IMG/VR virus record: IMGVR_UViG_3300025109_000007
Location: 1-64,000 of that record
Strand: one strand, 5' to 3'
DNA from: a virus
DNA length: 64,000 nucleotides
The translations under genes and the position numbers were made by a program. Shown here one piece after another: positions 24,490 through 33,270 of the stretch (within the stretch, counting starts at the first letter, position 1; each line of letters opens with the position of its first letter). Below the pieces are notes generated by a model that saw only the letters and a program-made list of their open reading frames with translations, did not search any database and was not told where the DNA came from.

Positions 24490-25719
24490 ATGCCGACAAC
24501 GATCAAGGACCTTCCGAACGAGCTCACGGCGGAGGCGATGGACCCCTCCGCCGATTGGATCGAGGTCGAGGACATCGACGCCAACGAGACGAAGAAGGCG
24601 CACCCGGACCAGTTCGTCCAGGGAGCCGGCGCGTTGGTCGACGCAGACTTCGCGGGCATGTTCGCGGGCGCGCTGCACCGAGTTGGGCCCGGCGCGTACC
24701 GGGCTGTGCGGCACAACCTCTCGGCGACGTCGGTCCCGTCTGTGAACGACGACGACACCCTCGGGTATGCGGTCGGGAGCGCCTGGGTGAACGTCCTCAC
24801 CGACCGCGTGTGGATCCTCGTCGACGCGTCGACGGGCGCGGCGGTGTGGCTTGAGCTGCGTGGCGGCGACGTGGTGGGCCCTGCGAGCGCCGTCGACGGT
24901 GAACTCCCGGTGTTCGACGGGGTCACCGGCCAGCTTCTCAAGGCCGGCGCGGCAGCCGAGGCGCTCCTCCGGATCGCCGGCCGCGACACGCTTCGGCTCC
25001 GTGACTCCCCGGTCGCCAGCCTCCAAGCGCTCTCGCCGGCGTTCCTCGACCTCGACCTGGACACGAGCGGGGTCACCGGGGCGGCCGAGTGGTACGGCAT
25101 CCGGCTCGACGCCTCGAACGACGTGCCGGGCGCCTTCCTGCTCTTCCGCGTCGGTGGGACCCGCGTCGGCGCCGTCGAGGTGCCCAGCGCGGCGCTCGGC
25201 GCCATCTTCCGCGGCGGGGACGGCGACGACACGAACCCGACCTTCGGCTTCGAGTCGGACCTGGACCTCGGCTTCTTCTTCGCGTCGGCCGGCGTGGTCG
25301 GACTCAACGGCGCGCTCGAGCCGAACGTCGATGGGAACGGCTCGCTGGGGACTGCGACGAGGGCCTTCGGCAACGTCTATGCCGACCAGATCAACGGCCG
25401 TCCCGTCGCGGCACCGACCCAGGTCGAGACCCTCGCTGGCACCACCGACACGCTGGCGGAGGCGGACAACGGCAAGGTGGTGCGCTGCACGAACGCCGGC
25501 ACGGTCACCGTCACGGTCCCCACCGGCCTCACGCCCGGCACGACCGTGGAGTACGTGCAGGAGGGCGCGGGGCAAGTGCAGGTCGCGGCGGGCGCCGGGA
25601 TGGCCCTGCGCCACGGTGCCACCTGGAACCCGTACACCGCCGAGCAGTACAGCTCGGTGGTCGTCACCATCCTCGACACGGACGAGGCCCTCGTCCGCGG
25701 CGACCTCGAGGCAGCCTGA
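24490..25719 (+). CDS. Tail fibre protein
   Basis: 409 residues. The N-terminus (TIKDLPNELTAEAMDPSADWIEVED) is the usual fibre attachment pattern, followed by beta-rich domains and a segment NGSLGTATRAFGNVYADQINGRP found at the stem-to-tip junction of many fibres; the last 90 residues form a beta domain. It overlaps the next gene by 1 base. Expected to bind the host surface. Confidence 0.7.
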   Translation: MPTTIKDLPNELTAEAMDPSADWIEVEDIDANETKKAHPDQFVQGAGALVDADFAGMFAGALHRVGPGAYRAVRHNLSATSVPSVNDDDTLGYAVGSAWVNVLTDRVWILVDASTGAAVWLELRGGDVVGPASAVDGELPVFDGVTGQLLKAGAAAEALLRIAGRDTLRLRDSPVASLQALSPAFLDLDLDTSGVTGAAEWYGIRLDASNDVPGAFLLFRVGGTRVGAVEVPSAALGAIFRGGDGDDTNPTFGFESDLDLGFFFASAGVVGLNGALEPNVDGNGSLGTATRAFGNVYADQINGRPVAAPTQVETLAGTTDTLAEADNGKVVRCTNAGTVTVTVPTGLTPGTTVEYVQEGAGQVQVAAGAGMALRHGATWNPYTAEQYSSVVVTILDTDEALVRGDLEAA

Positions 25720-26483
25720 TGCCGGCGACAGCCAGAGCGGGGGCGACGGCGATGCAGGGCGCGCGGCGGACCCGCGTCTCGAGCTTCGACCCGCTCGGCG
25801 CGCAGCTCTACCTCTGGGCGCCGGAGGCCTCGACGGTCGAGCTCGACGGCTCGAGCGAGGTCACGGAGTGGCGGAACCTCGGGACGGCGGGCTCCGCCCT
25901 CGACGCCTTGCGGGTGAGCGGCGCGGTCACCTACGTGCCCGGCTCGCACCTCGTCGTCCCGACGGGCAGCGAGTTTCTCAGCCGGCTGGCGGCGACGGCG
26001 CTCGACGTCGCGGACGACGGCGCCCTCGACGTGGTCGGCGTGTTCAGCTCGAGCGCGCCGAACGCCCAGCGCTTCCTCGTCGGAGGCCAGGGGCAGACGC
26101 ACTTCACGCTGATCCCTCGCTGGTCGGGGCTCAGCGTCTTCCGGGTGCTCGACGGGGTGACGACGCTGCAGGCGGTCGGCGCGAGCCTCACGAACGACGG
26201 CACGATCTACTGCCAACGCGGGCGCTTCACGGGTGCAGCGGCACCGAGCAACGACTCGAGCAGCCTGAAGACCAACGACGTGGCGGGGTCGACGGCGACC
26301 GCGAACCTCGGGGCGGTCAGCTTCGGGGCCGACAAGCTCGCGTTCTTCTCTGTCGGTGGCTCCGAGTTCATCGGCAACTGCTACGCGCTCATCGCGAAGG
26401 TCGGCGGCTTCTCGGCCGGCGAGCTCACCGAGCTCACCACGCGGATCAACGCGGCCTTCGGGACCGCACTGGCGGGCGTGTGA
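25719..26483 (+). CDS. Fibre-tip or lectin-like tail protein
   Basis: 254 residues with a concanavalin/LamG-like jelly-roll pattern (LYLWAPEAS, FTLIPRWSGLSVFRVLDG, KLAFFSVGGSEFIGNCYALIAKVGGFSAGEL). It ends with ELTTRINAAFGTALAG, common at the end of phage concanavalin-like domain proteins. It follows the fibre gene and likely forms its receptor-binding end or partner. Confidence 0.55.
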   Translation: MPATARAGATAMQGARRTRVSSFDPLGAQLYLWAPEASTVELDGSSEVTEWRNLGTAGSALDALRVSGAVTYVPGSHLVVPTGSEFLSRLAATALDVADDGALDVVGVFSSSAPNAQRFLVGGQGQTHFTLIPRWSGLSVFRVLDGVTTLQAVGASLTNDGTIYCQRGRFTGAAAPSNDSSSLKTNDVAGSTATANLGAVSFGADKLAFFSVGGSEFIGNCYALIAKVGGFSAGELTELTTRINAAFGTALAGV

Positions 26484-26998
26484 TGGCCGCCGTCACGGAC
26501 AGCTTCGACCCGGAGGACTACGGCCGGCTCCTGGTCGAGTCGACACGGCTTCACCAGGAGTGCCGCGAGGGGCAGCAGCGCGCGGAGGACAAGATCGACG
26601 CGCTCACCGCGGCTCAGCGCGAAACGAAGAAGGAGCTCGACGAGATGCGCGAGTCGCTGAAGGAGCGCGCGGGCGAGCGAAAGAGCAACGCGCGCTGGTG
26701 GGCGGCCGCGTTCGCCATCCTCGGCGGCGTCTCTGCGTACCTCTTCCCGTCGATGCTCGACGCGCGGTCACGGATCGATCGCGCCGAGGTGGAGCTTGCG
26801 GCCACTCGGTCAGCAGCCGCCCGCCATGAGCGCGAGCTCCAGGAGCACGAGGACAGCCCAGGGCACGCCGGCAACAGAACGGACATCGGAGCGATCCGCG
26901 GCGACATTCGCGAGCTCGGCGCCACGGTCCGCTCCCTCACCGAAGCCGTGCGCGAGACCCAAGAGGACGTGCGCGAGATCCGACGGAGGGTCCGGTGA
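26483..26998 (+). CDS. Membrane coiled-coil protein, lysis region
   Basis: 171 residues: an N-terminal coiled coil (about 15-70), one transmembrane segment (WWAAAFAILGGVSAYLF, about 74-90) and a second coiled coil. One-TM proteins with this layout near endolysins act as accessory holins or spanin-like proteins. It overlaps neighbours at both ends by 1 and 4 bases. Confidence 0.55.
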   Translation: MAAVTDSFDPEDYGRLLVESTRLHQECREGQQRAEDKIDALTAAQRETKKELDEMRESLKERAGERKSNARWWAAAFAILGGVSAYLFPSMLDARSRIDRAEVELAATRSAAARHERELQEHEDSPGHAGNRTDIGAIRGDIRELGATVRSLTEAVRETQEDVREIRRRVR

Positions 26999-27315
26999 GG
27001 CCCCACCTGGTCCGCGCGGTCGAACGCGTCGCCGCCCACCTCCCGCGCGACGACGAGGAGGTCATGCGCTCGTGGCGCCTGATCGCGGCGGCGCTCCGGC
27101 GCGGCGAGCGCGCGAGCTCGCAGACGCTCCCGCGCATCGCCGGACTCGCTCAGCACGCGGTGCTCGCGCGCGAGCTCCTCGACCAGCTCGTCCCGGCGCT
27201 CCCGCCGACCCTCTACGCGGCCGCGGCGGACGCCCGGACGCACATCGTCGCGATCCTCAGCGCGCTGTCGCCGGGGAGCGACTCGGAGCCGCCCGAGCGC
27301 GGCATGGAGACCTGA
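26995..27315 (+). CDS. Hypothetical protein
   Basis: 106 residues from a GTG, all helical, rich in Arg, Leu and Ala, no membrane segment. It lies between two membrane-protein genes of the lysis cluster and overlaps the first by 4 bases. Function unknown. Confidence 0.45.
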   Translation: MRPHLVRAVERVAAHLPRDDEEVMRSWRLIAAALRRGERASSQTLPRIAGLAQHAVLARELLDQLVPALPPTLYAAAADARTHIVAILSALSPGSDSEPPERGMET

Positions 27316-27316
27316 T

Positions 27317-28144
27317 ATGACGAAGATCCTCGAACCCTGGCGGTGGCCGATCGCCGTCGTCCTGAGCGTCGCGCTCGCGTCGCTCGCCGCCCTGTTCCTC
27401 CTCGGACCGCAGCTCGGCGTCGACCCGGAGACCCTCGGCGACGTGAAGCGCTGGCTCGCCGGCGGAGCGGCCGCGCTCGGCGCGCTGCTCCTCCCCGCGC
27501 TGAAGGCCTGGCTCACGGCCGACTCCGACGGCGACGGCAAGCCCGACTGGATGGACAAGACGCCCACCGGCCCGCGGGACACCCTCGTCGCGCTCCTCGT
27601 CGCTGGCGGGGTGGTGCTCGGCGCCGGGACTCTGCAGGGCTGCGGCGCCGGAGCTCTCGGCGTGCAGGCGGACATGGTGGCGGTCGGTGGCATCCTGGCG
27701 GCGGAAGCCGACGCGGCCCTCGTCCGAGCTCGCGCGGCCGACCTCGAGGAGGTCGTCACCGATGCGCGCGCGGAGTGTGGCTCCGGCGACTGCGACGAAG
27801 AGCGGCGCGATCACTGGCGCGGCGAGCTCGCGGCGCGCGAGCGGAGGTGGGCGCCGGCGATGGCCTGCCGCGAGCAGGTGCCCGAGGTGCTGCGCGGATG
27901 GGGCGAGGCGCTCGACACCGCCCGCGTGGCGCAGACGAGCAGCGTCGGCCTCGAGCTGCTCGCGCGGCACGGGGGGCGCTTCGTCCTCGCCTACGACGCC
28001 TTCCGGGGCTGCGTCGAGACGGCCGCCCCCGAGCGCGTCGATCTACCCGACCCACCGCCGGAGCTGCTCGTCTACGCGGAGGCCTTCACCCAGCGCTCGC
28101 CCGCGGCGTCAGCCACGGCCGGCGGAGAGGCAGGTGCGCGATGA
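27317..28144 (+). CDS. Holin-like membrane protein with lipobox-like segment
   Basis: 275 residues. Two hydrophobic segments (about 10-32 and 50-65) are followed by an acidic loop DSDGDGKPDWMD typical of calcium-binding repeats, a third hydrophobic segment (about 90-108) ending in LQGC, and a long soluble C-terminal part with scattered cysteines. The first half resembles a holin; the part after LQGC resembles an outer spanin lipoprotein. Either a fused lysis protein or an unrelated membrane protein. Confidence 0.5.
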   Translation: MTKILEPWRWPIAVVLSVALASLAALFLLGPQLGVDPETLGDVKRWLAGGAAALGALLLPALKAWLTADSDGDGKPDWMDKTPTGPRDTLVALLVAGGVVLGAGTLQGCGAGALGVQADMVAVGGILAAEADAALVRARAADLEEVVTDARAECGSGDCDEERRDHWRGELAARERRWAPAMACREQVPEVLRGWGEALDTARVAQTSSVGLELLARHGGRFVLAYDAFRGCVETAAPERVDLPDPPPELLVYAEAFTQRSPAASATAGGEAGAR

Positions 28145-28566
28145 CGCCAGTGATGACCCCGGAGCAGGTCGCGCTCGAGCTGCTCAAGGTCGCGATCGCC
28201 GCCGGCGGCGGGATCGTCGAGCTCGTCACCGAGCAGGAGCGGAAGTCGCTCGAGGAGCGGATCGAGCGCGCGCTCGCCGCGGTGAAGGACCCGATCGACA
28301 CCACCGAGGAGGACGCCAGCCGGCGCGCGCGCCTCGAGGCCGTGCTCCGAGGCGAGGGCGATGACGTCAGCGTGGTCGTCAACGGCCGGCCCACCCGGCT
28401 CCCGGCGCGGGCGGCATACGAGCAGCTCGTGGCGGCGGCCGGGATGTCGGGTCAGCCGACGGTCGTCGTCCGCGGCGCGGGCGCCGGGCGGACCGTCACG
28501 CCCGGCCAAGTCGTCGACCTCGCGGCCGGCGCGACCGTCAACGTCGCCCACACGAGCAACGCGTGA
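28141..28566 (+). CDS. Hypothetical protein
   Basis: 141 residues. A helical acidic N-terminal half and a Val/Gly-rich beta half (VVNGRPTRLPARAAYEQLVAAAG; VVVRGAGAGRTVTPGQVVDLAAGATVNV). It overlaps neighbours by 4 and 1 bases. Unknown; part of the lysis/late cluster by position. Confidence 0.45.
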   Translation: MTPVMTPEQVALELLKVAIAAGGGIVELVTEQERKSLEERIERALAAVKDPIDTTEEDASRRARLEAVLRGEGDDVSVVVNGRPTRLPARAAYEQLVAAAGMSGQPTVVVRGAGAGRTVTPGQVVDLAAGATVNVAHTSNA

Positions 28567-28760
28567 TGGAGGCCCCCACGCCGTGCGACTGCGGCGAGCT
28601 CGTTGAGCTCGACGAGATGGTGCCCGACCCGGGCAACCCGCGCCGCCTCGTCTGCCGCGAGTGCGCCGACAACTTCGACGGCGAGCCTCTCGTCGAGGCG
28701 GAGCGCCCCCTCACGCCGGAGGAGGAGGAGTTCTACGCCGGTTGCGTGAGGGTTCTGTGA
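28566..28760 (+). CDS. Small zinc-ribbon protein
   Basis: 64 residues with CDCGE at the N-terminus and CRECAD about 22 residues later, a four-cysteine zinc ribbon, then an acidic tail. Such small phage proteins often modify host enzymes, but no partner is evident. Confidence 0.5.
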   Translation: MEAPTPCDCGELVELDEMVPDPGNPRRLVCRECADNFDGEPLVEAERPLTPEEEEFYAGCVRVL

Positions 28761-28942
28761 AGGCGCTCCGCGCAGGGCAGGGCGAGCACGGAGAACCCCG
28801 CCGCCGGCCGATCTGGGTCTCAGGTCCGGCCGAGCCGGCGGGGCACCCCCCGCGGCCGCGTGAGCACCTCGGTGGACGTCTGGGCACCCTCGGAGACCTC
28901 CTCTGGCTCCGGGCCGAGCAGACGTCAGCGAGGCGCCCGTGA
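28757..28942 (+). CDS. Small basic hypothetical protein
   Basis: 61 residues from a GTG overlapping the previous stop. Pro/Arg/Gly-rich; supported only by tiling between two better genes with 4-base overlaps on each side. Confidence 0.35.
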   Translation: MKALRAGQGEHGEPRRRPIWVSGPAEPAGHPPRPREHLGGRLGTLGDLLWLRAEQTSARRP

Positions 28943-29250
28943 CGGCCCTCGTCTCGATTCCGCGCGCGGCGTCGCTCGAGGAGGCGGTGGACCGCGGCCC
29001 GCGCTGGCGGCCGATCGCGGACCTGGGCGAGGGGCCCCACGCCTACGGCGACGGCCGCCCGATGCGCGTCGTGGTCTCCTGCCCCTCGGGGCAGCTGCTC
29101 GGGCTCCCGCACGACGTCGGAGACGACGGCCGCGTCAGCCCGTCGATCGTCTGTCGGTGCGGGTGCGGCTGGCACGTCTTCGGCCGGCTCGAGGACTGGG
29201 CCTCCGCCCCGCGCGCACCGGAGCGCCTCGAGAGTGGGGATGCTCGATGA
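28939..29250 (+). CDS. Hypothetical protein with Cys cluster
   Basis: 103 residues from a GTG, with VVVSCPSGQLLGLPHDVGDDGR and a CRCGCGWHVFGRL motif near the end that could bind zinc. It overlaps the endolysin gene by 4 bases. Unknown function. Confidence 0.45.
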   Translation: MTALVSIPRAASLEEAVDRGPRWRPIADLGEGPHAYGDGRPMRVVVSCPSGQLLGLPHDVGDDGRVSPSIVCRCGCGWHVFGRLEDWASAPRAPERLESGDAR

Positions 29251-30146
29251 GCGTGACTCGAGAGGCCGTGATCGACGCCGTCGCGCACGAGGTCCTCGAG
29301 CGCGGGGCCAAGGCGGCCGAGGTCCCCTTCGAGTTCGCCACCGCGGTGGCCGACCGCCTCGAGCTCGTGGCGGCCGCGCGCGCGCCAGCTCCCGCGGCGG
29401 CGCACGTCGCGCCCGAGCGCGGGCTCGTGATAGGCGGGGAGGTGATCCCCGGCACCGACTGGGTTCGCCGCGATCCGCGCTACTGGTGGACCAGCGGCCG
29501 CGGGACACGCCCCCGCGCGCGCGTCGTCGATCTCCTCGTGGGTCACTGGACCGCCGGAGAGGCGGGGACCCGCGACCCGGATGGGGCCGCACCGCTCACC
29601 GAGTACGACGACGACGGGCCCCGGGTGGTCCGGGTCATGCGCTCGAGGAAGCGCAACGGACGGCCGCTCAACGTCGGGATTCACTTCGTCATCGGCGCAT
29701 GCGACCCGTCGGAGAGCTACGCCCCGATCTGGCAGACCGCGGACCCGGGCGAGGTGGCGACGGTCCACCTCGGGACCGGCGCCCTCAACGCGCGCTCGAT
29801 CGGCGTCGAGGTGGTCTCGGCGGGCCTGCCGGGGCCGCTCGACCATCGCTCTCGCCCGCGAGTGCGCATCCCCCTGCTCGGGCGGCAGCAAGAGGTGCTC
29901 GCGTTCTTCCCCGGGCAGCTGCGGACCTGGGTGGCTCTCGCGGAGGCCGTCGCTCGGCTTGAGGGCCGCGCGGGGGTCCACGTGCCGCGCCGTGTGCCCT
30001 CCTTCGGCGCCGAGCGCCGCTTCAGCGCCGCGGAGGCGCGAGGCTACGCGGGAGCGATGGAGCACCTCCACTCGCCGCGAACGCGCAAGATCGACGCCGG
30101 TGGACTACTCGTCGCGGCGCTGCGTGACGCGGGGTGGGCAGCGTAG
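29247..30146 (+). CDS. N-acetylmuramoyl-L-alanine amidase endolysin
   Basis: 299 residues. The Amidase_2 domain covers about 90-285: zinc ligands at VGHWTAG (His, about 98) and HLHSPRTRKIDAGG near residue 275, with the NARSIGVEVV strand in between. It cleaves the amide bond between muramic acid and L-alanine in peptidoglycan at the end of infection. The N-terminal 85 residues may be a small binding or dimerisation part. No signal peptide, so release needs the membrane proteins upstream. It ends the rightward late operon. Confidence 0.82.
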   Translation: MSVTREAVIDAVAHEVLERGAKAAEVPFEFATAVADRLELVAAARAPAPAAAHVAPERGLVIGGEVIPGTDWVRRDPRYWWTSGRGTRPRARVVDLLVGHWTAGEAGTRDPDGAAPLTEYDDDGPRVVRVMRSRKRNGRPLNVGIHFVIGACDPSESYAPIWQTADPGEVATVHLGTGALNARSIGVEVVSAGLPGPLDHRSRPRVRIPLLGRQQEVLAFFPGQLRTWVALAEAVARLEGRAGVHVPRRVPSFGAERRFSAAEARGYAGAMEHLHSPRTRKIDAGGLLVAALRDAGWAA

Positions 30147-30228
30147 CCTGGATGCTCACGCCGGAGAGATCATCGGGAAGAGGTCCGCGGCGGGGTGCGT
30201 GTCGTCTACTGCGCCGGGCGCGTGACTC

Positions 30229-30798
30229 CTAGTGTGCATTCGATAGTTGTGTGAAATCCCACTGCTGGAGACGGCGCTCTGCGGCCTCCGGAGTCTCGGC
30301 AAAAACGGCCTTGCCCAGACCTTTGAGGACAGCAAACGAGATGATCAACGACGCGAGTGGAAGGAGTGCTCCATGGCCAAAAACGCCTCGGACCAGCATC
30401 CAGTTGGAGGACTGCTCGAGCAGCTCGGAGATCTCGAACAGCACGTCGCGACGTTCGGCACTGTGGAAATGTGTGTCCATGTCGGACTTGTACATGCGCC
30501 GGATGACAGCGCTTTCTTCGCGACTCGGCCGCTGACCAGGCTTGCTCACGCAAGTGACAAAGTCGTCGAACGAGGCGTCGCGCGCCATGTGGATCTTGTG
30601 GGCCAGGATGAAGTCTGCGTCGCGAAACAGGAGGCTCTCGCGCAGCCATTCGTGCCGAGCGGACATCGCGAAGAGTCGGTCTCGGAGCCCATGAAGTGCG
30701 TAGACAGTCACACGCTGGGCGAGCCACGGGATGCCCACGAACAGCACGAGCGACGTGGTCATGAGAGCGACGAATATGATGAGTAGGTCAGCCAGCAT
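30229..30798 (-). CDS. Two-TM membrane protein of unknown function
   Basis: 189 residues. Membrane segments at about 2-25 (LLIIFVALMTTSLVLFVGIPWLA) and 140-160 (LLPLASLIISFAVLKGL) surround a soluble loop. Base composition is clearly less GC-rich than the tail genes. It lies six bases downstream of another membrane-protein gene and probably forms an operon with it. Placement right after a prophage endolysin suggests a superinfection-exclusion or conversion function, as inference. Confidence 0.55.
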   Translation of the reverse strand: MLADLLIIFVALMTTSLVLFVGIPWLAQRVTVYALHGLRDRLFAMSARHEWLRESLLFRDADFILAHKIHMARDASFDDFVTCVSKPGQRPSREESAVIRRMYKSDMDTHFHSAERRDVLFEISELLEQSSNWMLVRGVFGHGALLPLASLIISFAVLKGLGKAVFAETPEAAERRLQQWDFTQLSNAH

Positions 30799-30803
30799 GT
30801 CGC

Positions 30804-31412
30804 TTACCTTCCCTTCTTAGCCCTGTTTTTGCGCTTGGCACGCTCTTTATTTGCAGGCGTTCCGGCCTGCGAGTCTCTCCGCTCGTCTACCCTAACGCGC
30901 TGCGGCGAGTCGATCTTGTCGCCTGGGTCTTTCAGGCCCCGGGATCGCTCTACCAAGTTGATACCATATTCCTCGAGCTTTTTGGCATCGGTGCTCGAGA
31001 TACGTTTGGGGTCGACGAGCTTCCGGAGGAAGGCGTTGTGGGCCCCCTGCTGACGGATACGGCGGTTCTGAAAGGCGATGAAGATCCCCAAGGCGAGCCA
31101 CGAGACGCCCGTCAGCAAATAGCCGCCCACCGTGACCAGCTGGCTGGAAGCGATCTCTGCCATCGCATCGAGCAGCGACTGAGCGAGGGTGAGGGCCGTC
31201 AGACGGTCAGTTGGATCGAGGAGCCACGTGAAGCCTAGGACGAGCACCACGCCGAGCACACCGAAGCCGAGGAGTACGACTGGACTCAGAACCTGTCTCG
31301 TGACAAGGAAAAGGTACTGGACCAGGCTTCGAAAGAGTTCAGGACCCCAACGGAACTTGGCCTCCTCGTCAGCATCCTCTCGGCCCGGGGTCTGTTCAGG
31401 ATCGTCTGGCAC
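30804..31412 (-). CDS. Membrane protein with long charged tail
   Basis: 202 residues with three hydrophobic segments (about 44-66, 72-92 and 95-115) and a basic C-terminal tail ending in KNRAKKGR, which suggests nucleic-acid or phospholipid contact on the cytoplasmic side. Lower GC than the phage core. Operon partner of 30229-30798. Confidence 0.55.
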   Translation of the reverse strand: MPDDPEQTPGREDADEEAKFRWGPELFRSLVQYLFLVTRQVLSPVVLLGFGVLGVVLVLGFTWLLDPTDRLTALTLAQSLLDAMAEIASSQLVTVGGYLLTGVSWLALGIFIAFQNRRIRQQGAHNAFLRKLVDPKRISSTDAKKLEEYGINLVERSRGLKDPGDKIDSPQRVRVDERRDSQAGTPANKERAKRKNRAKKGR

Positions 31413-31973
31413 GCAAGGAGGCTAGATCAGTTCGGCCCTTCGGGGAAGAATCCTCGAATGGCCTCACCCCTCGGCCGACCGCCCCGCCGCGACCTGCCGC
31501 CCCGCGAGGACGGCGTGCCAGAGCGTGCGGCCGGGCCGACGGTAGTCCTCGTGGAGGGTGAGCCGCAGCGGGCCGACCTGGACGGTCACGAAGTCGAGCC
31601 GCGGAGACGTGAGGGCGGGGAGGCTGGCGTCGCGCATGCCCGGGTCTTCGGCCAGCGCACGCCGCGGTTGCGTCACTTCGTGGCGAGACGCCAGCGCGCG
31701 ACGTCCCCGGGCCGCGCGACGCGCTCGAGCGGCACTCCGGCCCGCCGCATCACAGCGACGTCCCGGTAGGCCGTGGCGCGGCTGACGCCGATCTCGGCGG
31801 CGAGCTCGACGACGCGCCGCTAGCGACACTCTGCGGCGAGGTTCTCACCCGCCAACACAGTCGCCTGGAGAACTCCGTCGAACACGAGTTCGTCGTCACC
31901 CGCGGCTGCCTCCGCCAACGAGCTCGCACGCTGGTGGAGGACTCGTCCTTCGCTGGTTCTTTTCGCGCGTGCA
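31413..31973. other. Regulator debris between operons
   Basis: 561 bases without a complete gene. On the minus strand 31697-31820 encodes VVELAAEIGVSRATAYRDVAVMRRAGVPLERVARPGD, the N-terminal helix-turn-helix of a YafY/DeoR-type regulator, with an in-frame stop just upstream and no effector domain. On the same strand 31464-31637 could encode a 57-residue peptide (TSPRLDFVTVQVGPLRLTLHED) without a clear start signal. It reads as decayed chromosomal or accessory DNA. Confidence 0.4.
31690..31820 (-). pseudogene. Truncated DeoR/YafY-type HTH regulator
   Basis: About 43 codons of a winged-helix DNA-binding domain (ELAAEIGVSRATAYRDV) run to a stop after WRLATK; the reading frame is closed by TAG just upstream of the domain and no start codon fits. 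The WYL or other effector part is missing. Confidence 0.45.
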
Positions 31974-32927
31974 ATGGTGCGGTTCTACACTTGGCGGATG
32001 GGGCTCGTCACGCGCCGCGCCACCAAGGCGGCGCTCATCTACCTTGCGCTGGGGCTCACCTGGATCCTCGCCACGAGCCTGGGCCTAGGTGCGCTGCGCC
32101 TGGACTTGGAAACGCAGACCCGCGTCGAGGTGGTGAAGGGGGTGGCATTCGTGCTCATCTCCGCCGCCCTCATCTTCGCCATCGTGCGCGCCAACCTCCG
32201 CCGCCTCGCTCGTGAACGCTCTGCCCGCGCCAAGGCACAGGTCGAACTCGCGGAGGCACTGCACCGCTCTTCCGCTGCCGTGCTTGCCGCCTCCGTGGCC
32301 CATGACCTGAACAACGTGCTGGTGACGCTCTTCACCGAGGTCGACGACCTCACCGCGGAGCCCGCCCAGACTGAGCGCATGTCGAACGCGCTGGAGCGCG
32401 CGGCCGAGCTTTCACGGGCGCTGATGCACGCCGGCGAGCCTGAAGGCATGGGGGAGGTGCAGAGCTTCGACGCGGTCGCCGTCGTGCGCGAGGCCCTCGA
32501 GGCGGCTCGTCGCCATCGTTCCGTCCGCTCTGCTGAGCTGGAGAGCGACCTTCCCGACGAGCTACTCACCGACGGCTTCCCGCGCCTCCTCTATCGCGTC
32601 GTCGTGAACCTCACGATCAACGCGGCCGACGCGCACCCGGGCGGTCAGATACTCGTCCGACTCCGGAAGGAAGGGTCGACCCGCGTGCTGGAGGTGCATG
32701 ACGACGGGCCCGGCTTCCCCGAAGAGTCGATAAGCCGCCTCCTCGAGCCGTTCTTCACCACCAAGGAGACGGGGACCGGCTTGGGCCTCGTCTCTGTAAG
32801 GCTCTGTGCCGAGCTCCACTCGGGGCGAGTGGAGCTCGGCCGGTCGTCCGAACTCGGTGGGGCGCTCGTCCGGCTCGCGCTCGGACCCGCGTCGCCTTCC
32901 ATGCTGCCGCCGGCGCCTCGGCCGTAG
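31974..32927 (+). CDS. Orphan sensor histidine kinase
   Basis: 317 residues. Two transmembrane segments (about 18-37 and 52-72) give a short periplasmic loop, then a dimerisation helix with the H-box VAHDLNNVLVT (His about 109) and a HATPase_c domain with NLTINAADA (N box), HDDGPGFPE (G1) and FFTTKETGTGLGL (F and G2 boxes). A full kinase core but almost no sensor domain. No response regulator is adjacent. The ATG at 31998 is an alternative start. Confidence 0.82.
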   Translation: MVRFYTWRMGLVTRRATKAALIYLALGLTWILATSLGLGALRLDLETQTRVEVVKGVAFVLISAALIFAIVRANLRRLARERSARAKAQVELAEALHRSSAAVLAASVAHDLNNVLVTLFTEVDDLTAEPAQTERMSNALERAAELSRALMHAGEPEGMGEVQSFDAVAVVREALEAARRHRSVRSAELESDLPDELLTDGFPRLLYRVVVNLTINAADAHPGGQILVRLRKEGSTRVLEVHDDGPGFPEESISRLLEPFFTTKETGTGLGLVSVRLCAELHSGRVELGRSSELGGALVRLALGPASPSMLPPAPRP

Positions 32928-32988
32928 AGCTGGGGGGCGCTCCGTTCGGGCATCTTGCGTCCCTGCTGCACCGGAGCCATGCTGTCCC

Positions 32989-33165
32989 GTGGCCGAGACA
33001 CCGCCAGAGACACTGACCTCCCCCTCGCCTCTGACTCGCGAAACCTCCTCGCCGGAAGTGCAGCTGCGGCGGCTCACGTTCCGGCAGAAGGTTCGTGAGC
33101 AGCTCAGTCGACATCGCAGCGAGGCGCGATTCTGTGCAACGGGCCAGCTCAGAGGGCATGCGTGA
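32989..33165 (+). CDS. Possible short protein
   Basis: A GTG-started frame of 58 residues, Ser/Thr/Pro-rich at first, then basic (RRLTFRQKVREQLSRHRSEA). It is the only candidate in the 343 bases between the kinase and the gene at 33271 and has a weak start context. May be a remnant. Confidence 0.25.
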   Translation: MAETPPETLTSPSPLTRETSSPEVQLRRLTFRQKVREQLSRHRSEARFCATGQLRGHA

Positions 33166-33270
33166 CCAGCCTCCCGCCTGGGGTACCGCGACGGCGGGAG
33201 TGGCCAACACGTGTCCCTTTGATGCGCCGAGGCACTTCAGAGGACTGGGGACGGGCCGTTTCGTGGCGCC

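Noticed and set aside
31974-32927. Phage-encoded two-component system
   Set aside because: Only the kinase is present; it lies in accessory DNA and the receiver-like protein at 53248 is 20 kb away in another element.
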